A stretch of DNA of 64,000 nt from an uncultured Tenacibaculum sp. (GTDB lineage Bacteria; Bacteroidota; Bacteroidia; Flavobacteriales; Flavobacteriaceae). Position 1 is the stretch's first letter. Each line of letters opens with the position of its first letter. Below are positions 35,471 through 42,164 of this stretch, one piece after another. Where the stretch lies: the NCBI RefSeq assembly GCF_947502995.1, contig NZ_CANNBW010000010.1, positions 104,243-168,242 on the forward strand, read 5' to 3'. The notes beneath the pieces are model-generated. The model was not told the origin of the DNA. It searched no databases and was given only the letters and a program-made list of their open reading frames with translations. Made by a program: the position numbers and the translations under genes.

Positions 35471-36222
35471 TTATTCATAATTGTAGATAAATAAAACTCT
35501 GGGAATTCTTTATGTTCTTTACCTGTTGCAATGTTAAACAATAAATGTGTACACATTGAAGCAACGATCCATGAAGCTATAGAAAGTTGCGGTGGAGGTA
35601 AGGGTTCTTTTTCGTTGATGTATTTTTCTAAAATTTCTTCAATCCAGTCGTGTGGATTCCCCCAGAATTTTAAATAACTAGTAGCGTATTTAACTACGTT
35701 TACTTCGTTAAAATCTTCGTTTGCACGTTTAAGGGTTTTTAAAGATAAACCTTTAGGAGAAATTACAGTAACCAAACCTCCCCAACCTAAGTTGTATGGG
35801 TGAAGTACAGGAATATTATTTTCTTGACAAATTTCATCAAATAATAAAGGGATATCAGAAGAAAAATCTAGAGCGTTAATTGCTATTTGATGACCTTCAA
35901 TACATCCTTTAATGTTATCTTCTGTAATGAACTCGTTGTATACATTAATTTCAGCATTAGAGTTAATGCTTAACAATCTATTTTTAATAGCTTCTACTTT
36001 ATCAAGAGAGATGTCTTCTTCAGTATAATTCTGACGATTTAAGTTAGAAAGCTCTACTTGATCACCGTCTATAATGGTAATTTTCTCAAAACCTAAACGT
36101 AAAGCACATTCAGCAATTACGCTTCCAATCCCAGATCCACCAAGAATAATAGAACAGTTTTTTATAGTATCTTGTTCTTTTTCACTTAAATATAGCCTGT
36201 TTCTAATGTATCGTTCATTCAT
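35467..36222 (-). CDS. ThiF/MoeB/HesA-family (E1-like) adenylyltransferase
   Basis: The 251-residue protein has the nucleotide-binding GGSGIGS loop, the Asp/Arg motif DGDQVELSNLNRQ and NALDF at the position of the family's DATDN-type motif. It lacks the CxxC zinc pairs and any rhodanese extension. Such enzymes activate a C-terminal carboxylate (sulfur carrier, ubiquitin-like or peptide) as an adenylate. No thiamine, molybdenum or cysteine genes are near, and a lux-box-like operator precedes it, so it more likely serves the local system. It could act on a peptide terminus, but that is inference. Confidence 0.8.
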   Translation of the reverse strand: MNERYIRNRLYLSEKEQDTIKNCSIILGGSGIGSVIAECALRLGFEKITIIDGDQVELSNLNRQNYTEEDISLDKVEAIKNRLLSINSNAEINVYNEFITEDNIKGCIEGHQIAINALDFSSDIPLLFDEICQENNIPVLHPYNLGWGGLVTVISPKGLSLKTLKRANEDFNEVNVVKYATSYLKFWGNPHDWIEEILEKYINEKEPLPPPQLSIASWIVASMCTHLLFNIATGKEHKEFPEFYLSTIMNN

Positions 36223-36239
36223 TTTATTGGGATTTATAT

Positions 36240-36247
36240 CAAAAATA
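36240..36247 (-). promoter_or_regulatory. -7 box of the ThiF-family gene
   Basis: TATTTTTG on the minus strand, 17 bp before the ATG. No TTTG -33; the operator centre is 30.5 bp upstream. Confidence 0.6.
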
Positions 36248-36269
36248 CTGTGTATAAATTAGAGGTCGA

Positions 36270-36285
36270 CTACACAAAAGTTTAG
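36270..36285. promoter_or_regulatory. Lux-box-like operator of the ThiF-family gene
   Basis: CTACAC-AAAA-GTTTAG, one mismatch from the perfect palindrome. A degenerate half-site (TTCTAG at 36318-36323) lies where the distal site of the other promoters would be. It could also act on the divergent repeat-protein gene. Confidence 0.6.
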
Positions 36286-36370
36286 TTATTTTGTTTAATA
36301 ATAAAATTAAGTGCCATTTCTAGATATATTTATATTTAGTTGTATAATTGTTGATATAAAAATTGTTAAT

Positions 36371-37261
36371 ATGTCTACACTATACAAAAAGATACTTGTT
36401 TTAGTTTGTGTTAGTTTCCAAACCCTTTTTGCGCAAAATAGAACCAATAATAAAGATATCGTAATTATTGAAAGCCAGAAAGCTTTAAAGGCTTTTGGAG
36501 AAAAGAAAATAACTAAGTTTAAAGGAAGTCTAATTATAAAAAATGCTTCTGATTTATCACCTTTAATTACTCTTAAAGAAATAGGAGGAACGTTGATTAT
36601 TGGCGATCACACACCTACGGGAGAAATTCAAAATCCAGAACTAACATCACTGAATGGACTTCAAAATTTAGTAAAGATAGGAGGGAGTTTATCATTTCAT
36701 TCTAATCCTAAATTAAAGAATTTCGATGAATTGAATAATCTTAAATATATAGGTGGTTCATTAGAAATAATGAATAATAAAGCGTTACTTAGTTTAGATG
36801 GTTTTAATGCGGTTACTTTCATTGGAGAAAGATTAGATATTTGGATGAATCCATTGCTGGAAAAAATTCATACGTTTTATAATATTAAGGAAATTAAAAG
36901 CCGTCTTTCTATATATGATAATAATAAACTAAATGATATTAGTGGTTTTTCTAAAGTGAAAAAAATAGGAAATGATTTAATGATTAAGGAGAATGATAAA
37001 CTTACAGATTTAAGAGGGTTTGATTCTTTAGAAGTAATTGAGAATAGATTAGAACTTAATAGTAATTACTTCTTAGTAGAGGTAAATACATTTAAAAATC
37101 TGACTAAGGTCGGATTTTTGCAAATGAGAAATAATACACGTTTGAAAAAAATCTGTGGATTAGAAAAACTAAAAGTTACTAAAGATAAACTTGATATTCA
37201 ATATAATTATGTGGATTTTACTATAGTTAACGGTAAATTTGATTTGAGTAATTGTAAATGA
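36371..37261 (+). CDS. Exported receptor-L-domain-like repeat protein
   Basis: The 296-residue exported protein has a signal peptide ending near TLFAQ. Five or more irregular leucine-rich repeats follow, of the form L-x-x-I-G-G-x-L-x-I-x-x-N-x-x-L-x-x-L-x-G-(L/F) as in IGGSLEIMNNKALLSLDGF. These form a right-handed solenoid like the receptor L domain and usually bind proteins or glycans. There is no T9SS sorting domain or anchor, so it is periplasmic or secreted. The start MSTLYKK was chosen for its signal peptide. It is divergent from the ThiF gene; membership of the same regulon is possible but not shown. Confidence 0.75.
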   Translation: MSTLYKKILVLVCVSFQTLFAQNRTNNKDIVIIESQKALKAFGEKKITKFKGSLIIKNASDLSPLITLKEIGGTLIIGDHTPTGEIQNPELTSLNGLQNLVKIGGSLSFHSNPKLKNFDELNNLKYIGGSLEIMNNKALLSLDGFNAVTFIGERLDIWMNPLLEKIHTFYNIKEIKSRLSIYDNNKLNDISGFSKVKKIGNDLMIKENDKLTDLRGFDSLEVIENRLELNSNYFLVEVNTFKNLTKVGFLQMRNNTRLKKICGLEKLKVTKDKLDIQYNYVDFTIVNGKFDLSNCK

Positions 37262-37300
37262 TCAATCAACGTTTTTTAATATTACTACTTGTAAAAAATA

Positions 37301-37328
37301 AAAAAGCTTCTCGATTGAGAAGCTTTTT
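37301..37328 (-). terminator. Terminator of tRNA-Asp copy 1
   Basis: AAGCTTCTC-GATT-GAGAAGCTT with A and T runs, placed directly 3' of the tRNA; identical in copy 2. Confidence 0.75.
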
Positions 37329-37329
37329 G

Positions 37330-37403
37330 CGGTCTGGACGGGACTCGAACCCGCGACCCCATGCGTGACAGGCATGTATTCTAACCAGCTGAACTACCAG
37401 ACC
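37330..37403 (-). tRNA. tRNA-Asp (GTC), copy 1
   Basis: The minus strand folds as a 74-nt tRNA without encoded CCA: acceptor stem GGTCTGG / CCAGACC with discriminator G, D arm with AGCTGGTTAGA, anticodon loop around GTC (CCTGTCACG) and T arm GGGTTCGAGTCCC. GTC reads Asp codons. The gene lies upstream of its own terminator and is duplicated 258 bp away. Confidence 0.95.
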
Positions 37404-37557
37404 GTTGCCTTAATGCGGGTGCAAACTTACTAAAACTTTTTAAATAGATAAAGTATTAATTGAAAAAATGTTTTTGAAGTGTGTTTTTACTTTAAAATTC
37501 CAAAGAGAACTTATAAGTATTATTGGTGTGATTTTTTGAAGATAAAATTCAAGTATA

Positions 37558-37586
37558 AAAAAAGCTTCTCGATTGAGAAGCTTTTT
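37558..37586 (-). terminator. Terminator of tRNA-Asp copy 2
   Basis: Same hairpin as at 37301-37328, with a longer A run. Confidence 0.75.
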
Positions 37587-37587
37587 G

Positions 37588-37661
37588 CGGTCTGGACGGG
37601 ACTCGAACCCGCGACCCCATGCGTGACAGGCATGTATTCTAACCAGCTGAACTACCAGACC
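37588..37661 (-). tRNA. tRNA-Asp (GTC), copy 2
   Basis: Sequence identical to copy 1 over all 74 bases. The identity extends about 20 bp 5' of the tRNA (TGCACCCGCA...GGCAAC) and through the 3' terminator, so a unit of about 126 bp was duplicated in tandem (37300-37425 and 37558-37683) with unrelated DNA between. Confidence 0.95.
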
Positions 37662-37727
37662 GTTGCCTTATTGCGGGTGCAAATATATAATCTTTTTTCA
37701 TTTCTGCAAAAAAATAATTCAAAAAAA

Positions 37728-38654
37728 TTACGTTTTTCTTCTACTTACTAAATAACTCGTTAAAATTGAGTCATATCCATCATGAATATCTACAGGAACA
37801 TAATTTATTTTATATTGTAAACATTCATTTTTTAAATCATTGAAGAAAGATTCCGTTTGTTTTTTATAATTGTCTTTAACACTATCAGGATAAAGGTTTA
37901 TTTCTTGATTAGTTTCTATATCAACAAACTTTTTAGGTCCATCTTCAAAATCAAAATCTAATTCTAACTTTTTATCATAAGTATGAAATAACACAACTTC
38001 GTGTTTATTATACTTTAAATGTCGCAGAGCATTAAATAATTCTTCTTGATTTTTATTAGTTTGAAACATATCTGTAAAAACAAAAATTAAAGATCTACGA
38101 TGAATCTTTTCTGCAATTTCATGAAGATATTTATATGTTTCTGTAGATTTAGAACTAGTTTTTGATGTTAATGTCTTTTCTAGTTCATTAATAATGAGTT
38201 TTCTATGACGTTCGCTTCCTTTTTCAGGAGCATAAAATTCATACGTGTCAGAGTAAATACTTAAGCCAACTGCATCTCTTTGTTTTTTTAAGATTTCAAT
38301 TAATGAAGCAGCAGCAACACAAGAAAATCCAATTTTATTAAGATCATCAAATTTTTGAACTTGTTTAATTGGATAATGCATAGATGAAGAATTATCTATA
38401 ATAATATGACATCTTAAATTAGTTTCCTCTTCGTATTTCTTAGTGTATAGTTTTTCTGTTTTAGCAAAAAGTTTCCAGTCAATATGTCTAGTGTTTTCTC
38501 CTTTATTATAAAGTTTATGTTCAGAGAATTCCACAGAGAAACCATGAAACGGACTTTTATGCATTCCAGTTATAAAACCTTCTACAACTTGTTTCGCAAG
38601 AAGTTCTAAGTTTTTTATTTCTGAAGATTGAAGAGATGAAAGTTGTATACTCAT
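37728..38654 (-). CDS. DUF58 / von Willebrand A-like protein
   Basis: The 308-residue cytoplasmic protein has the DUF58 signature GENTRHIDWKLFAKTEKLYTKKYE (key residues D-W near 60), a VWA-like fold with IIDNSSSM as partial metal site, and DMFQTNKN. DUF58 proteins usually sit with MoxR ATPases and VWA/BatA genes, but no such partner is present here. Function is not established; a chaperone-type complex role is the usual suggestion. Confidence 0.85.
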   Translation of the reverse strand: MSIQLSSLQSSEIKNLELLAKQVVEGFITGMHKSPFHGFSVEFSEHKLYNKGENTRHIDWKLFAKTEKLYTKKYEEETNLRCHIIIDNSSSMHYPIKQVQKFDDLNKIGFSCVAAASLIEILKKQRDAVGLSIYSDTYEFYAPEKGSERHRKLIINELEKTLTSKTSSKSTETYKYLHEIAEKIHRRSLIFVFTDMFQTNKNQEELFNALRHLKYNKHEVVLFHTYDKKLELDFDFEDGPKKFVDIETNQEINLYPDSVKDNYKKQTESFFNDLKNECLQYKINYVPVDIHDGYDSILTSYLVSRRKT

Positions 38655-38668
38655 AAGTTTTTAAAAAT

Positions 38669-38700
38669 AAAAAAGGTTTGACGATCGTCAAACCTTTTTT
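38669..38700. terminator. Intrinsic terminator of trxA
   Basis: Perfect 32-bp palindrome (AGGTTTGACGAT / ATCGTCAAACCT core) with A6/T6 ends, downstream of trxA. Confidence 0.85.
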
Positions 38701-38720
38701 ATTTAATTTTTCTATAAAAT

Positions 38721-39038
38721 TTATAGTGCAGCATCAATTTTGTCAGTATATGCTTTTTTAGGAGCAGCACCAACTTGCTTAGCTACAACTTCACCATTTT
38801 TAAAAACTAATACAGTAGGAATATTTCTAACTCCGTACTTAGCTGCAAATTCTTGGTTAGCATCTACATCTACTTTACCAACAACAGCTCTACCTTCATA
38901 TTCGCTACTAATTTCATCTATGATAGGTCCAACCATTCTACATGGCCCACACCAAGTAGCCCAAAAATCAACTAAAACAGGTTTGTCAGATTTTAATACT
39001 ACTTCTTCAAATGATGTATCTGTAATTTCTAATGCCAT
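38721..39038 (-). CDS. trxA: Thioredoxin
   Basis: The 105-residue dithiol reductant has the active site WATWCGPCRM, FKNGEVV and the cis-Pro segment IPTVLVF; length is normal. It is a single-gene transcript with its own promoter (ATTG at about 39096-39099 and -7 box TACATTTG, 39075-39068) and terminator. Confidence 0.97.
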   Translation of the reverse strand: MALEITDTSFEEVVLKSDKPVLVDFWATWCGPCRMVGPIIDEISSEYEGRAVVGKVDVDANQEFAAKYGVRNIPTVLVFKNGEVVAKQVGAAPKKAYTDKIDAAL

Positions 39039-39067
39039 TCTTTTGTCTTTTATGTATTTATTGTCTA

Positions 39068-39098
39068 CAAATGTAATAATTTATTTCACTTTTTTCAA
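39068..39098 (-). promoter_or_regulatory. trxA promoter
   Basis: On the minus strand TTG, 20-bp spacer and the consensus -7 box TACATTTG, about 30 bp before the ATG. Confidence 0.6.
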
Positions 39099-39183
39099 TA
39101 GTGTTTAAATTGGTTTTTCTTATGTATCAATTGATTTTGTAAATATTAACGGAGATAAATTTTAAAAATGAATATATATATAT

Positions 39184-39191
39184 TAAATTTG
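39184..39191 (+). promoter_or_regulatory. -7 box of metK
   Basis: TAAATTTG, with TTTA 19 bp upstream (39161-39164). The transcript would begin near 39196, just before the riboswitch aptamer. Confidence 0.55.
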
Positions 39192-39202
39192 ACGCTGATT
39201 TT

Positions 39203-39290
39203 TTTGAGGAAAGATTTGTTCTGATTGCGACCTCGTAAAAAAATGCTAAAACAGTAATGTTTGCTATATTTTACGACAACTTCCTCAGAA
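39203..39290 (+). promoter_or_regulatory. SAM-II-type riboswitch with alternative hairpin, metK leader
   Basis: The order P1 (GAGG 39206-39209 / CCTC 39231-39234), loop with GATTTG (39213-39218) and ATTGC (39224-39228), then CGTAAAAAAATGCTAAA (39234-39250) matches the SAM-II aptamer as I remember it. The strand downstream of P1 can instead pair with 39269-39276 (TCGTAAAA / TTTTACGA) and 39258-39262, and GAGGAA with TTCCTC (39281-39286), which breaks P1. These exclusive folds fit a switch; there is no terminator, so translation control is more likely. It precedes SAM synthetase, so feedback repression by SAM is expected. Confidence 0.7.
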
Positions 39291-39324
39291 AAAGTTTATT
39301 AATCCAAAACGAAAAAAAGATAAC

Positions 39325-40578
39325 ATGCCATATTTTTTCACATCAGAGAGTGTATCTGAAGGACATCCAGATAAAGTTGCAGATCAAATTAGTGATGCAT
39401 TAATTGATAATTTTTTAGCCTTCGATCCAGAATCTAAAGTTGCTTGTGAAACTTTAGTGACTACTGGTCAGGTAGTTTTAGCAGGTGAGGTGAAGTCTAA
39501 TATTTATTTAGATGTTCAAAAAATCGCTAGAAATGTAATTAATAAGATTGGTTACACGAAGAGCGAATATATGTTCGATGGAAATTCTTGTGGAGTATTT
39601 TCTGCAATTCATGAACAGTCAGATGATATCAATAGAGGTGTAGATAGAGCTAAGAAAGAAGAGCAAGGTGCAGGAGATCAAGGTATGATGTTCGGTTATG
39701 CGACTAACGAAACTGAAAACTATATGCCTTTAGCTTTAGATTTATCTCACTTAATTTTAAAAGAATTAGCAGAGTTAAGAAGAGAAGGAAAAGATATTTC
39801 TTATTTAAGACCAGATGCTAAAAGCCAAGTAACTATTGAGTATTCAGATGATAATGTGCCTCAAAGAATTGAAGCAATTGTGGTTTCTACACAGCATGAT
39901 GATTTTGGAGACGATGCTACAATGTTAGATAAGATTAGAGAAGACATTAAAAATATTTTAATTCCAAGAGTAATAGCTAAATTACCAGAGAGTATTCAAA
40001 AGTTATTTAACGACGATATTAAATATCATATTAATCCTACTGGGAAGTTTGTAATTGGTGGACCTCACGGAGATACAGGTTTAACTGGAAGAAAGATTAT
40101 CGTTGATACTTATGGAGGAAAAGGTGCTCACGGTGGTGGAGCTTTTTCAGGAAAAGATCCAAGTAAAGTAGATAGAAGTGCCGCTTATGCTACACGTCAC
40201 ATCGCTAAAAACTTAGTTGCTGCTGGTGTTGCAGATGAGGTTTTAGTTCAAGTTTCTTATGCGATTGGAGTTGTAGAGCCAATGGGAATTTTTGTAGATA
40301 CTTATGGAACTTCAAAAGTAGATTTAAATGATGGTGAAATTGCGAATAAAGTGTCTGAGATTTTTGATATGAGACCTCATGCAATTGAATCTAGGTTAAA
40401 ACTTAGAACCCCAATGTATAGTGAAACTGCTGCCTATGGTCATATGGGAAGAGTAAATGAAGTAGTGTCTAAAACATTTGTTCAACCAAATGGTGAAGAA
40501 AAAACATTAGATGTAGAGTTATTTACTTGGGAGAAATTAGATTATGTAGATCAAGTAAAAACAGCTTTTAGTTTGTAA
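39325..40578 (+). CDS. metK: S-adenosylmethionine synthetase
   Basis: Makes SAM from methionine and ATP. The 417-residue protein carries all family motifs: [39 protein letters not shown] and [19 protein letters not shown]. Residues for ATP, Mg and K binding are in place. It is a single-gene transcript controlled by the leader described at 39203-39290 and ended by a hairpin at 40605-40641. Confidence 0.97.
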   Translation: MPYFFTSESVSEGHPDKVADQISDALIDNFLAFDPESKVACETLVTTGQVVLAGEVKSNIYLDVQKIARNVINKIGYTKSEYMFDGNSCGVFSAIHEQSDDINRGVDRAKKEEQGAGDQGMMFGYATNETENYMPLALDLSHLILKELAELRREGKDISYLRPDAKSQVTIEYSDDNVPQRIEAIVVSTQHDDFGDDATMLDKIREDIKNILIPRVIAKLPESIQKLFNDDIKYHINPTGKFVIGGPHGDTGLTGRKIIVDTYGGKGAHGGGAFSGKDPSKVDRSAAYATRHIAKNLVAAGVADEVLVQVSYAIGVVEPMGIFVDTYGTSKVDLNDGEIANKVSEIFDMRPHAIESRLKLRTPMYSETAAYGHMGRVNEVVSKTFVQPNGEEKTLDVELFTWEKLDYVDQVKTAFSL

Positions 40579-40604
40579 AAAAACTTGATAATATTATAAC
40601 GTTA

Positions 40605-40641
40605 AAAGTCTAGATTATGTAAAGTTTTCTAGGCTTTTTTT
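40605..40641 (+). terminator. Intrinsic terminator of metK
   Basis: AAAGTCTAGA (40605-40614) pairs with TCTAGGCTTT (40628-40637) with one G-T pair, followed by a T run. Confidence 0.65.
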
Positions 40642-40675
40642 GTTTATTTGTGTACCAATTATAAAATTATTAACT

Positions 40676-41434
40676 ATGAAAAAAATCAATTATTTTTTAT
40701 CGATTTTAACACTTTCTATTTTAGCTACAAGTTGTAGTAATTCAGTATCTGATGATTTTGATGATATGAATCAAGATGTTGCAGAAAAAAGATTAAATAA
40801 AATTTCGTCTAATCTGAATGGAGAAGATATTTCTGTAGGCTTTTCATATGATAGCAATAAGAAGTTAACAGGAATTACAGGTGTTTCAAGAGATGAAACA
40901 AACTCTATTCAGTATACAAATACAGGTGATTTATTAAATGTTTCTGCTCAAGGACTGAATGAAACATTAAATCTAGAAGAATTGTTTCAATCACCATTTA
41001 ATGCTTATGAATTAGGACAAGTTGTAAGTTATGATGATAATAGAAACCCTTCTCAAATTTCTTTTGAAGATCAGGTTTACAATTACAATACAGGGCAATA
41101 TGAAACTATTGGTTTAACAGCTGAAATTCTTTATGACGATGCTCCTAATATGTATTTTTATACTTTAAAAGCTGCTGGAATTATTGATGTTTTAGATAAA
41201 GTTCAATTAGATTTCAGTATGAATGCTCAAGCTTCAGAAATTATTAAAGCTAGTCAATTGTTACCAATGAATAATCCAGTAAAATTTATTTACAAGAATC
41301 AAAATGGAGGTGTAGAAGCTACAATTGATATTAGTTATACTTATGATCAAGATAATTATCCTATTAATGCAATTGCAGTTTTAAATGCAGGATCTTCTTC
41401 GGAAACTGCCGCAGTTAACTTTTCTTACGAGTAA
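40676..41434 (+). CDS. Lipoprotein of unknown function
   Basis: The 252-residue lipoprotein has a lipobox ATSC (Cys21) and a mature part with repeated Asp/Asn-rich beta strands (GFSYDSNKKLTGITG, ISYTYDQDNYPINAIAV), the look of the YD-repeat-like/DUF lipoproteins of Bacteroidota. No family can be named with confidence. The start was placed at MKKINYF, where the signal peptide begins. It is isolated between metK and a strong palindromic terminator. Confidence 0.75.
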   Translation: MKKINYFLSILTLSILATSCSNSVSDDFDDMNQDVAEKRLNKISSNLNGEDISVGFSYDSNKKLTGITGVSRDETNSIQYTNTGDLLNVSAQGLNETLNLEELFQSPFNAYELGQVVSYDDNRNPSQISFEDQVYNYNTGQYETIGLTAEILYDDAPNMYFYTLKAAGIIDVLDKVQLDFSMNAQASEIIKASQLLPMNNPVKFIYKNQNGGVEATIDISYTYDQDNYPINAIAVLNAGSSSETAAVNFSYE

Positions 41435-41450
41435 GAAAGAATTAATATAT

Positions 41451-41492
41451 AAACAAAAAAGCATGAGAGTTAACTCTCATGCTTTTTTGTTT
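41451..41492. terminator. Bidirectional terminator
   Basis: Perfect 42-bp palindrome with GCATGAGAGTT / AACTCTCATGC core and A6/T6 flanks, after the lipoprotein gene. Confidence 0.85.
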
Positions 41493-41583
41493 ATGCTTTA
41501 AAAATGTAACCTTTAAAAATGTTACAAAATCAAGTCCTGAAACATCTATATTTTTGATTTTTAGTAATTTAGTGTTTTGTGTT

Positions 41584-41635
41584 CTGTTACAAATTTTAAG
41601 TTTTTTATCGTATTTATATAGTAATTTTGTAACAG
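41584..41635. promoter_or_regulatory. Inverted repeat around the promoter of a small gene
   Basis: CTGTTACAAA (41584-41593) and TTTGTAACAG (41626-41635) are perfect inverted arms 32 bp apart; the right arm overlaps the -7 box TAATTTTG (41622-41629). A third copy of TGTTACAAA lies at 41520-41528. This looks like a two-site repressor operator. Nothing else is evident in the rest of 41493-41669. Confidence 0.45.
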
Positions 41636-41669
41636 AATTAATCATAGGGGATTATTAAAACAAAACATT

Positions 41670-41771
41670 ATGGGGAAAATTTTACTTATTAAAGTTAGAA
41701 TATTTTTTAGAAAAGCTTTGAAAGCTTTAGCAGAATCGGGGAAAGCTGCTAGTTATGCAATCAAGCATTAA
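41670..41771 (+). CDS. Small basic protein (33 residues)
   Basis: Open frame from ATG to TAA coding for a 33-residue protein: a hydrophobic/basic N-terminal helix (KILLIKVRIFFRKALKAL) and an Ala/Ser/Lys-rich tail. It is amphipathic and strongly cationic, without Cys. It lies about 33 nt after a TAATTTTG -7 box and is followed by a hairpin terminator at 41797-41830, giving a self-contained transcript of about 190 nt. No family is recognised. It could be a membrane-active peptide, or the transcript could act as a small RNA with the frame being incidental. Confidence 0.5.
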   Translation: MGKILLIKVRIFFRKALKALAESGKAASYAIKH

Positions 41772-41796
41772 GATATTTTGATGAAGAGAGAGAAAG

Positions 41797-41830
41797 AAAA
41801 GGGCTGCACTTATAGTGTGGTCTTTTTTAG
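41797..41830 (+). terminator. Intrinsic terminator of the small gene
   Basis: AAAAGGGCTGCAC pairs with GTGTGGTCTTTT through G-U pairs over a TTATA loop, followed by T residues. A second hairpin (41841-41865) follows; the remaining 41866-42120 is AT-rich with no feature I can support. Confidence 0.55.
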
Positions 41831-42120
41831 TTAAAAAAATCAAGGCCGTATATAACGACCTTGTTTTTGATGATTTTCTTAATACAATTTATTGAAAACT
41901 CTTCTTTTTGGTTAGTAACTTTTTTTAGACATAGTTTGTGTAAATTCCCACCTATTTTATGAAAAATAAATGTTACTTCAAATGTATAAGAATAATTAAA
42001 ATAAGGTGAATTTTACATGGTGACAAAAAGTGTCATGTTTTGTAACTTATAGTTTTACAGGGTTTTATTTTTTTTGAACAGTAAAGGTTTTGGGAATAAA
42101 TTTAAAAATTTGAATAAAAA

Positions 42121-42143
42121 AAAGCAGTGAAAAACACTGCTTT
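42121..42143 (-). terminator. Intrinsic terminator of sppA
   Basis: AAAGCAGTG / CACTGCTTT with a five-base loop and a T run on the minus strand. Confidence 0.7.
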
Positions 42144-42164
42144 AAAATCTTACAAAATGATTTT

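Noticed and set aside
37479..37751. 90-codon open frame on the plus strand containing AVWTGLEPATPCVTG
   Set aside because: It is the antisense translation of the tRNA-Asp gene and its flanks, a well-known false gene.
41442..41645. 67-codon minus-strand frame spanning the palindromic terminator and operator region
   Set aside because: Runs through a perfect 42-bp terminator palindrome and has low-complexity content.
42011..42041. Possible hairpin ACAT...ATGT downstream of the 33-residue gene
   Set aside because: Only four to five strong pairs plus several G-U pairs and no T run; not a credible terminator or riboswitch.
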